Assembly: GCA_017439675.1 (NCBI GenBank)
Contig: JAFSIQ010000047.1
Location: forward strand, 1 to 36,997
Length of the DNA: 36,997 bases
Reading direction: 5' to 3'
DNA from: Lachnospiraceae bacterium
GTDB lineage: Bacteria > Bacillota > Clostridia > Lachnospirales > Lachnospiraceae
The position numbers were made by a program, and so were the translations under genes. This document shows, piece after piece, positions 1 through 6,530 of the stretch (position 1 is the first letter of the stretch; each line of letters begins with the position of its first letter). The notes beneath the pieces were generated by a model that saw only the letters and a program-made list of their open reading frames with translations, made no database searches and had not been told where the DNA came from.

Positions 1-207
1 ACACAGAGCAAGCTTTGCTTGCGATGTGAGGCATGGCTCATATTTTATAGGCTGTTTCTGCATACGGCGAATGCCGCGACACAGAGCAAGCTTTGCTTGC
101 GATGTGAGGCATGGCTCATGTTTTATAGGCTGTTTCTGCATACGGCGAATGCCGCGACACAGAGCAAGCTTTGCTTGCGATGTGAGGCATGGCTCATGTT
201 TTATAGG
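1..207. repeat. 78-bp tandem repeat, about 2.65 copies, cut by the window edge
   Basis: Copies start at 1, 79 and 157, so the period is exactly 78 bp. Copies 1 and 2 differ at one place (A at 42, G at 120). The third copy matches through about 207 and then diverges. Each unit contains the hairpin GCAAGC-TTT-GCTTGC (8-22 in copy 1) and a second one, CGGC-GAAT-GCCG (65-76). The period is divisible by three, so all frames stay open across the units, but the translations have no recognisable domain. I read it as a non-coding hairpin array. The array runs off the left edge, so the copy number is a minimum. Confidence 0.9.
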
Positions 208-265
208 GTGTTCTATTTCTAGATTTCTACGAATCTACGTATAAATTCGGTTCGCACTGGTTAGG

Positions 266-506
266 ATTTAATTAAAGGATAGACAATTGCGAAACTCGGA
301 TTTATGCTGTAAAGGTTATGCAAATTTAACAAACCAACGCAGGCACGCTTTCGCTGCCTCAACGCGTAGCGGTACTAAATTCGAGAAAACCCTCTCATTA
401 AGTACCGACGGGTTTCGAAGCACCTGCTTATGGTGCTTGTTAAACTTGCACAACTTGTTAGCGATTTTTCGAGAGTTTCGCAATCAACTAATTTAATAAA
501 AGGATA
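266..506. repeat. 16-nt imperfect direct repeat flanking the folded element
   Basis: ATTTAATTAAAGGATA at 266-281 and ATTTAATAAAAGGATA at 491-506 match at 15 of 16 positions, 225 bp apart. They sit just outside the inverted-repeat element at 286-484. The right copy runs into the gpr ribosome binding site. The pair may be a duplication made when the element inserted, or chance similarity in AT-rich leader DNA. A 16-bp target duplication would be long for most transposons. Confidence 0.6.
286..484. other. 199-nt folded element: candidate structured RNA or miniature inverted-repeat element
   Basis: A perfect 12-bp closing stem pairs 286-297 (ATTGCGAAACTC) with 473-484. A long imperfect stem continues inward, 306-332 with 437-462, including TTTAACAA/TTGTTAAA (325-332/437-444). 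Inside are three hairpins: AGGCA/TGCCT (341-345/355-359), GGTACT...GAGA/TCTC...AGTACC (371-406), and AAGCACC/GGTGCTT (418-424/432-438). The 6-nt loop of the middle hairpin, AAACCC (387-392), is fully complementary to GGGTTT at 410-415, giving a possible H-type pseudoknot or an alternative helix. G-U pairs do not settle which strand would be transcribed: two mismatches become wobbles on each strand. It lies in the leader of gpr. I do not recognise the family. Confidence 0.65.
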
Positions 507-523
507 TAGAAGGGAGAACAGCG

Positions 524-1429
524 ATGCGTGGAAGAACAGACCTTGCGGTGGAAATGCGTGAAGACATACAAAGTGATGAGCCGATAAGCGGTGTGCATGT
601 AATGACAAAGAACAATGGGGATACAGATATCAAGGAAGTAAGAATTGTGGTAGAAAATGAGCAGGGTTCCATGAGTCTCGGGAAACCAGTGGGAACCTAC
701 ATTACATTAGAAAGTGAACATTTAAGAGAGCATGACGAGGGTTTTCATGAGCCAATGATGGAGGTACTGGCAAGAAACCTAAAGCAGTTTATCGGGAATA
801 AAAAGCGGATTATGGTAGCAGGACTTGGTAACCGTGAGGTGACACCAGATGCATTAGGTCCCTATGTGATTGATAATCTCTATGTGACAAGACATTTGTT
901 GAAGGAGGGAATTATCTCAAAAAGTGCCGAGATTAGCGCCATTGCGCCAGGTGTTATGGCACAGACCGGAATGGAGGCAGCCCTTATCCTGAAGGCATTG
1001 GTAAATGAGGTAAAACCAGAGCTTCTCATTGTGATTGATGCGTTAGCAGCAAGGGAGTCAGACCGGCTCAACAAAACGATTCAGTTGGCAGATACAGGAA
1101 TTACACCAGGGTCTGGTGTGGGTAATCACAGAAATGCCATTAATCAGGAAAGTGTGGGTGTTCCAGTGCTTGCTATTGGTGTGCCAACGGTAATTGCGGT
1201 GCCGACTATTGTAAATGATGCTATGGATGTGATGGTTGCTGCCATTGGAAAGCAGGCGACGAAAAATGTGCTGAAGAAGTTCAATGAGGAAGAACGTTAC
1301 CAGTTGGCATGTGAGATGGTGACACCGTATTTGGAAAATATGTTTGTGACACCAAAGGATATTGATGAAGCAGTTAAGAGAATCAGCTATACCATATCCG
1401 AAGCAATCAATCAGGCAGCATTAACCTGA
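524..1429 (+). CDS. gpr: Germination protease GPR, no visible propeptide
   Basis: GPR (peptidase family A25) degrades small acid-soluble spore proteins in the spore core at germination. The protein has 301 residues and is recognised by RTDLAVE at residues 4-10, VTPDALGP, the IDALAARESDR segment and DTGITPGSGVGN. The start is fixed by GAAGGGAG at 509-516 and by an in-frame stop at 497-499 with no start codon between. Only three residues precede RTDLA, whereas Bacillus GPR carries about 13-16 there, much of it the autoprocessed propeptide. It is also shorter than Bacillus GPR (about 370). gpr followed by spoIIP and lepA is the usual clostridial order. I found no convincing forespore (SigG) promoter upstream. 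The folded element at 286-484 lies in its leader. Confidence 0.95.
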   Translation: MRGRTDLAVEMREDIQSDEPISGVHVMTKNNGDTDIKEVRIVVENEQGSMSLGKPVGTYITLESEHLREHDEGFHEPMMEVLARNLKQFIGNKKRIMVAGLGNREVTPDALGPYVIDNLYVTRHLLKEGIISKSAEISAIAPGVMAQTGMEAALILKALVNEVKPELLIVIDALAARESDRLNKTIQLADTGITPGSGVGNHRNAINQESVGVPVLAIGVPTVIAVPTIVNDAMDVMVAAIGKQATKNVLKKFNEEERYQLACEMVTPYLENMFVTPKDIDEAVKRISYTISEAINQAALT

Positions 1430-1472
1430 TACAGCGATTACAATGAGACAATTCTAGATATCACGAGTTGTT

Positions 1473-1502
1473 GGCATAAATAAGTGGGACAAGGAATACA
1501 AT
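1473..1502 (+). promoter_or_regulatory. Candidate SigE-type promoter for spoIIP
   Basis: GGCATAAA (1473-1480), a 14-nt spacer and AATACAAT (1495-1502) resemble the mother-cell SigE consensus (-35 GKCATATT, -10 CATAYAHT). spoIIP belongs to the SigE regulon in Bacillus. Transcription would start near 1508-1510, on top of the first possible start codon at 1509. That implies either a nearly leaderless message or translation from 1542. Confidence 0.45.
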
Positions 1503-1508
1503 GATACT

Positions 1509-2657
1509 ATGAGAAAAAATCAGTATTCCCAAACCGGAAAAATGAATAAGGCGCGCTTAGCGGTATGCATTATGCTTTTATGTTGGTTGTTGTTTAAAGA
1601 GTCTACACCGAAGGAGGACATTTTCTTTGAGGCAACCTCGCAGATGGTACCGCTACTTACATATGAAAAGGAGTATGGCAATCTCAATATTGATTATGCC
1701 ACTACCTATGATGTGCCAGACTGGTTTTATGAGGATGAAAGTGAATTGCCGGTAAATGGTGATATTGCGATGTTAGAAGAATCTGATTCCCAAGACAGTG
1801 CAAAGACACAAACAGAGGGTATGGAGCAGAAGGGCAGTGAGTCTATAACCACGTTGGCAGACGGAGGTAAGGGAACTACCTTTACCAGGCAACAGTTGGA
1901 AAGTCCAGACTTTTTGTTAAGTAAGATTTTTGTCGTGGATACTAATACCAGTATGACAGACGAAGAGTTGAACATCAGTAATTTGTTAGATAGAGATTTA
2001 ACAGTGGATAATCTGAAGAAAGATGTATCACCCAAAATACTCATTTATCACACCCATGCCTCGGAGGCTTTTGCAGATAGTAGAGAAGGATATCCAGAAG
2101 ATACTATTGTGGGGGTGGGGGCATATCTGAAGGAAATATTAGAAAAACAATATGGGATTGCGGTGTATCACGATACCACAACCTACGATATGATAGATGG
2201 AGTGTTAGACCGCAGTAAAGCATATGAAAATTCCTATAACGGCGTTTCAAAGATTTTGAAGGAAAATCCCACCATTGAAGTTGTAATTGATTTACATAGA
2301 GATGGAGTAGATGAAGAAACCCATCTGGTGACGGAGATTAATGGGAAGAAAACCGCCAAGATTATGTTTTTAAATGGTGTCAGCCGTTCGGATACTAATG
2401 GTGAGATTGCGTATTTGGAAAACCCTAATAAGGATACAAACCTTGCTTTTAGCTTTCAGATGTATTTGACGGGTAAGGAGCATTACGGAGATTATGTACG
2501 AAAAATTTATGTGAGGAGTCTGCGTTACAATCTTCATGTGATGCCAAGAGCGGCACTCATTGAGGTAGGGGCGCAAAATAATACAATTCAGGAAGAAAAG
2601 AATGCCATGGAACCATTGGCGGCAATCCTTGATAAAGTGTTGAGCAAAAAAGAATAA
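1509..2657 (+). CDS. spoIIP: Stage II sporulation protein P (cell wall amidase/endopeptidase)
   Basis: SpoIIP works with SpoIID and SpoIIM to thin septal peptidoglycan and drive forespore engulfment. The protein has 382 residues from this start: an N-terminal membrane anchor (about residues 16-28, LAVCIMLLCWLLF), a low-complexity Ser/Glu-rich linker, and a C-terminal amidase domain with ILIYHTHASEAF, VVIDLHRDG and ALIEVGAQNNT, which hold the metal-binding His and Glu residues of this family. The start is uncertain. AAGG lies about 14 nt before ATG 1509, while ATG 1542 (starting MNKARLAV) fits the anchor and the putative SigE promoter better but has only a weak GGA close by. It follows gpr by 79 nt and precedes lepA. 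Confidence 0.93.
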   Translation: MRKNQYSQTGKMNKARLAVCIMLLCWLLFKESTPKEDIFFEATSQMVPLLTYEKEYGNLNIDYATTYDVPDWFYEDESELPVNGDIAMLEESDSQDSAKTQTEGMEQKGSESITTLADGGKGTTFTRQQLESPDFLLSKIFVVDTNTSMTDEELNISNLLDRDLTVDNLKKDVSPKILIYHTHASEAFADSREGYPEDTIVGVGAYLKEILEKQYGIAVYHDTTTYDMIDGVLDRSKAYENSYNGVSKILKENPTIEVVIDLHRDGVDEETHLVTEINGKKTAKIMFLNGVSRSDTNGEIAYLENPNKDTNLAFSFQMYLTGKEHYGDYVRKIYVRSLRYNLHVMPRAALIEVGAQNNTIQEEKNAMEPLAAILDKVLSKKE

Positions 2658-2668
2658 TGTGCTATACT

Positions 2669-2715
2669 ACACTCTGTATGACTATGTCAGAGTGTAAGGG
2701 CTTCCGTCTGACATA
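2669..2715 (+). promoter_or_regulatory. Two mutually exclusive hairpins upstream of lepA
   Basis: Hairpin 1 pairs ACACTCTG (2669-2676) with CAGAGTGT (2688-2695), an 8-bp stem. Hairpin 2 pairs TATGTCAGA (2683-2691) with TCTGACATA (2707-2715), a 9-bp stem. They share 2683-2695 and cannot form together. No T-tract follows, so this is not a simple terminator. It could shape the lepA leader, end or process the spoIIP message, or be an inert repeat remnant. Confidence 0.5.
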
Positions 2716-2749
2716 TGGTCCGCAAGGATTGAAAGGATAGGAGATAAGG

Positions 2750-4564
2750 ATGGCACATTTAGACCAGAGCAAAATTCGTAATTTTAGCATTATTGCACAT
2801 ATCGATCACGGTAAGTCTACTTTGGCAGACCGTATTATAGAAAAGACAGGTTTGTTGACCGACCGCGAGATGCAGGCACAGGTTCTAGACAACATGGAAT
2901 TAGAAAGAGAACGCGGTATTACCATTAAGGCACAGGCGGTTCGAATTGTATATAGGGCAAAGAATGGTGAGGAGTACATTTTTAATTTGATTGATACTCC
3001 AGGACATGTGGACTTCAATTATGAGGTTTCTAGAAGCTTGGCAGCCTGTGAGGGTGCAATCTTAGTGGTGGATGCTGCACAGGGAATTGAGGCACAGACT
3101 CTTGCAAATGTATATCTTGCCATTGACAATGATTTAGAGGTGATGCCGGTTATCAATAAGATTGATTTGCCAAGTGCAGAGCCAGAGCGTGTGGCGAATG
3201 AGATAGAGGATATTATCGGAATTGAGGCTATGGATGCCCCACGGATTTCTGCCAAGACCGGTCTTAATATTGAAGATGTACTTGAGCAGATTGTGGAGAA
3301 GATTCCTGCACCGAGTGGTAATCCAGATGCATCTCTTAAGGCGCTTATTTTTGACAGTAAGTACGATTCCTACAAGGGTGTTATCATTTTCTGTCGTCTG
3401 TTTGATGGTTCTGTCAGAAAAGGAACCCAGATTAAGATGATGGCAACGGGAGCAACAGTAGAGGTTGTTGAGGTTGGTATCTTTGGAGCAGGTCAGTTTA
3501 TTCCGCAGGAGGAGCTTTCTGCCGGAATGGTTGGGTATATTACAGCTAGTCTTAAAGACGTAAAAGAAACTCAGGTGGGTGATACAGTGACGGATGCTAA
3601 CAATCCTTGTGATGAAGCATTGCCAGGATATAAGAGGGCCAATCCGATGGTATACTGTGGTGTGTATCCTGCGGATGGAGCGAAATATCCGGATTTGCGG
3701 GATGCGTTGGAGAAGTTACAGCTCAATGATGCGGCACTAAGCTACGAGCCAGAGACCTCCATTGCGTTAGGCTTTGGTTATCGCTGTGGTTTCTTGGGAT
3801 TGTTACATCTTGAGATTATTCAGGAACGTTTGGAACGAGAATACAACTTAGATTTGGTTACTACCGCACCGGGTGTTATCTACCGTGTATATAAGACGGA
3901 TGGAGAGATGATTGAGCTTACCAATCCATCGAATCTGCCGGACCCATCCATGATTGATTATATGGAAGAACCATTTGTTGCGGCAGAGATTATGGTGACA
4001 AAGGATTATGTGGGGGCGATTATGCAGCTTTGTCAGGAGAGACGTGGTGTGTATAAGAGCATGGAATATATGGAAGAGACGAGAGCTTTGTTAAAGTATG
4101 ACTTGCCGCTTAACGAAATCATTTATGATTTCTTTGATGCGTTAAAGTCCCGTTCTCGTGGTTATGCTTCCTTTGATTACGAGATGAATGGATATGTCCG
4201 TTCCAATCTTGTGAAGCTTGACATTTTGATTAACAAAGAAGAGGTGGATGCCTTGTCCTTTATCGTGCATGCAGATACTGCATACGAGCGTGGACGCAAG
4301 ATGTGTGAGAAGCTAAAGGCAGAGATTCCAAGGCACTTATTTGAGATACCAATTCAGGCGGCAATCGGAAGCAAAATTATCGCAAGAGAGACGGTAAAGG
4401 CACTTCGTAAAGATGTGCTTGCTAAGTGTTATGGTGGCGATATTACCCGTAAGAAAAAGCTTTTGGAAAAGCAGAAAGAGGGTAAGAAACGTATGCGCCA
4501 GATTGGTAATGTGGAGATTCCACAAAAGGCATTTATGAGTGTATTGAAGTTGGATGAGGAATAG
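2750..4564 (+). CDS. lepA: Elongation factor 4 (LepA), ribosomal back-translocation GTPase
   Basis: LepA is a translational GTPase related to EF-G that acts on the ribosome, in back-translocation and initiation or assembly. The protein has 604 residues, a normal length. The GTPase motifs are AHIDHGKST (G1, about residues 16-24), RGITIKAQ (G2), DTPGHVDF (G3), NKIDLP (G4) and a SAKTG (G5). The C-terminal LepA domain ends with the basic stretch [19 protein letters not shown], diagnostic of the family. The start follows AGGATAGGAGATAAGG. lepA downstream of gpr-spoIIP and upstream of hemW is a conserved arrangement in Clostridia. Confidence 0.98.
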   Translation: MAHLDQSKIRNFSIIAHIDHGKSTLADRIIEKTGLLTDREMQAQVLDNMELERERGITIKAQAVRIVYRAKNGEEYIFNLIDTPGHVDFNYEVSRSLAACEGAILVVDAAQGIEAQTLANVYLAIDNDLEVMPVINKIDLPSAEPERVANEIEDIIGIEAMDAPRISAKTGLNIEDVLEQIVEKIPAPSGNPDASLKALIFDSKYDSYKGVIIFCRLFDGSVRKGTQIKMMATGATVEVVEVGIFGAGQFIPQEELSAGMVGYITASLKDVKETQVGDTVTDANNPCDEALPGYKRANPMVYCGVYPADGAKYPDLRDALEKLQLNDAALSYEPETSIALGFGYRCGFLGLLHLEIIQERLEREYNLDLVTTAPGVIYRVYKTDGEMIELTNPSNLPDPSMIDYMEEPFVAAEIMVTKDYVGAIMQLCQERRGVYKSMEYMEETRALLKYDLPLNEIIYDFFDALKSRSRGYASFDYEMNGYVRSNLVKLDILINKEEVDALSFIVHADTAYERGRKMCEKLKAEIPRHLFEIPIQAAIGSKIIARETVKALRKDVLAKCYGGDITRKKKLLEKQKEGKKRMRQIGNVEIPQKAFMSVLKLDEE

Positions 4565-4631
4565 AAGGTAAGCAGAACTATGTGTTTGTTTTGCTTTTGA
4601 CAGATGACAAGACAAAGAGAGTGACGAAGAT

Positions 4632-6032
4632 ATGGACAAGCCAGAGAAAAGAGAGTTAAGTTTATATGTGCATATTCCTTTTTGTAAAAGTAAATGCAAC
4701 TATTGTGATTTTTTGTCCTTTGGAGGTTGTGGTTATTCTGAGCAGAAGCAGTATATAGAAGCTTTGTGCAAGGAAATTGCAGCTTATAAAGCGGTTGCAG
4801 CGGAATATGTTGTTAAGACGATTTTCTTTGGTGGGGGAACCCCTTCCTATGTGGAGGCAGGCTTTGTGACGAGGGTTATGGAAACAATACGGGATGTGTT
4901 TCTGGTAGAAGAGAAGGCAGAGATAACCTTAGAGGGGAATCCTGATAGCCTTACAAAGGACAAGCTAGTGGAATACCGGAGGGCTGGGATTAACCGGTTA
5001 AGTATTGGGCTACAAAGCGCCAATGATAGGCTTCTTAAAACTTTAGGAAGAGTGCATAACTACGACCAGTTTGTCGCAGCATATAGCAGTGCCAGACAGG
5101 CGGGATTTGAGAATATTAACGTCGATATCATGTCGGGACTGCCGGGGGAATCCAGTGAGTCCTATGTGAGAACCTTGGCAAAGGTGGTAGAGTTACAGCC
5201 GGAGCATATTTCCGCCTATAGTTTGATTGTGGAGGATGGAACGCCCCTTGGTGATAATGAAGCACTGTTAGAGCAGCTTCCGTCTGAGGAGATGGATAGA
5301 CAACTCTATGCAAAGACGAAAATGCTACTGAAAAACAGCGGTTATGACAGATATGAGATATCGAATTATTCAAAGAAGGGATATGCTTGCAAACACAATC
5401 TGGTGTATTGGACTGGTGGTGAATATCTAGGAGTTGGACTTGGTGCCTCCTCCTACATGACCGTATGGTTAGACGGGGAACATCAGGAGAAGATTCGGTT
5501 TCACGGCGTGGAGAATATGGATGAGTATGTAGGTCGCTTTTTGCAGTGCGAAGAGATGCGAGAAGATGCTTATACGAATGTATATCATTTCTTTGAAAGC
5601 AATTTAGAAGAAGATGCCGATGGCAATGATTGGTCGTATGAGGATTCATTTTATGATACATTAGAAGATTCCTTCGCCATGGTGAGTGGGATGGATGTTT
5701 TGGATGAGTGCAATAGTTCGCATGAAAAGAGATATCGTCAATATGAGGACAATGTGCTTTTAGAGTTTATAAGAGATTATTATAGAGACTTGCAGTTTTT
5801 AAGACGCAAGGATGAGATGGAAGAGTTTATGTTTTTGGGACTTCGCTGTACTGCTGGTGTTTCTAAGGCGGAGTTTAAAAAACGTTTTCTGGTAGATATA
5901 GAAAGCGTATATGGAAAGACTCTTTCCAAATATAAGGAGCAGCGATTGCTAATAGAAGAGAACGACAGAATTTGTCTAAGTGATGCCGGCATTGATGTGA
6001 GCAATGTAATTATGGCAGAATTTATGATTTGA
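4632..6032 (+). CDS. hemW: HemW-like radical SAM heme chaperone with an extra internal segment
   Basis: HemW is a radical SAM protein related to HemN that binds heme and delivers it to respiratory enzymes. It is not a true coproporphyrinogen oxidase, although often annotated so. The CxxxCxxC cluster is C18, C22, C25 (HIPFCKSKCNYCDF), followed by FFGGGTPS, GNPDSL and NVDIMSGLPGES. The length is 466 residues against roughly 380 for typical HemW. The excess lies between MDEYVGRF (residue 296) and EEFMFLGLRC (residue 397), where about 25 residues are normal; the insert is rich in Asp, Glu, Tyr and Phe. The C-terminal HemN_C-like part follows in frame, so this is an insertion, not a frameshift. 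It lies 67 nt downstream of lepA. Confidence 0.9.
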   Translation: MDKPEKRELSLYVHIPFCKSKCNYCDFLSFGGCGYSEQKQYIEALCKEIAAYKAVAAEYVVKTIFFGGGTPSYVEAGFVTRVMETIRDVFLVEEKAEITLEGNPDSLTKDKLVEYRRAGINRLSIGLQSANDRLLKTLGRVHNYDQFVAAYSSARQAGFENINVDIMSGLPGESSESYVRTLAKVVELQPEHISAYSLIVEDGTPLGDNEALLEQLPSEEMDRQLYAKTKMLLKNSGYDRYEISNYSKKGYACKHNLVYWTGGEYLGVGLGASSYMTVWLDGEHQEKIRFHGVENMDEYVGRFLQCEEMREDAYTNVYHFFESNLEEDADGNDWSYEDSFYDTLEDSFAMVSGMDVLDECNSSHEKRYRQYEDNVLLEFIRDYYRDLQFLRRKDEMEEFMFLGLRCTAGVSKAEFKKRFLVDIESVYGKTLSKYKEQRLLIEENDRICLSDAGIDVSNVIMAEFMI

Positions 6033-6056
6033 TACATGAAAAAGGAAGGGATAAAA

Positions 6057-6500
6057 ATGGGATTATTAAAGAAGTACGTGACCATGTTTCGCGAGGACAT
6101 GAAAGAGGTAATGGCAAGACGTTGTGGTTTGGATGAGTTGAATAACTTTATCATGCTTATTGGTTTTGTGTATGTAGTATTTGCGCTGTTTACTGGGAAT
6201 AAGCTTTGTATTATTTGTGGAGCGGTGTGCATCATTTTAGGATACATGAGAGTGTTTTCTAAGAATTTAGAAAAGCGTCGCAAGGAAAATGCTGTGTATA
6301 TGCGTTACATGGGCGGAGTGGTCCGTGTAGTGAAGTACTGTAAGGTATGTATTAAGATGTGGATTAAGACATTAAAGGATAAGGAATACTACTATTTTGT
6401 CTGTTCTGCATGTCACCAGATTATCCGTGTGCCAAAGGGAAAGAACAAGGTTAGCATCCGCTGTCCAAAATGTGAGAAGACATTTATTAAGCGCACATAA
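6057..6500 (+). CDS. Small membrane protein with C-terminal zinc ribbon, function unknown
   Basis: I do not recognise a named family. The 147-residue product has a basic amphipathic N terminus, two predicted membrane segments (about residues 31-46 and 51-65, NFIMLIGFVYVVFALF and LCIICGAVCIILGYM), a Lys/Arg-rich stretch and a C-terminal zinc ribbon with two CxxC pairs (FVCSACHQIIRVPKGK and IRCPKCEKTF). The two pairs could bind one zinc. The start at 6057 is preferred over 6036 because GGAAGGG lies 7 nt before it. The gene begins 24 nt after hemW and ends 30 nt before the LtaS-like gene, so the three are probably cotranscribed. A membrane-tethered sensor or scaffold role is possible but unsupported. 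Confidence 0.8.
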   Translation: MGLLKKYVTMFREDMKEVMARRCGLDELNNFIMLIGFVYVVFALFTGNKLCIICGAVCIILGYMRVFSKNLEKRRKENAVYMRYMGGVVRVVKYCKVCIKMWIKTLKDKEYYYFVCSACHQIIRVPKGKNKVSIRCPKCEKTFIKRT

Positions 6501-6530
6501 TGAAAAGAAATGTTAAGGAAGAATGAATAC

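Noticed and set aside
1-207. CRISPR array
   Set aside because: The units are direct tandem copies without unique spacers, and there are no cas genes.
1-244. Open frames across the left tandem repeat encoding a repeated 26-residue unit
   Set aside because: The frame is open only because the period is a multiple of three. There is no ribosome binding site, and two plus-strand frames are equally open.
286-484. Retron or OMEGA/HEARO-type guide RNA
   Set aside because: No reverse transcriptase, IscB/TnpB-like or HNH gene is present in the window. A stand-alone form cannot be excluded but nothing supports it here.
5128-5661. Long minus-strand open frame opposite hemW
   Set aside because: It is antisense to a well-supported conserved gene, has no recognisable domain and no binding site.
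4632-6032. Oxygen-independent coproporphyrinogen III oxidase (HemN)
   Set aside because: The N terminus and motif spacing fit HemW, and the gene neighbourhood (after lepA) is that of hemW.
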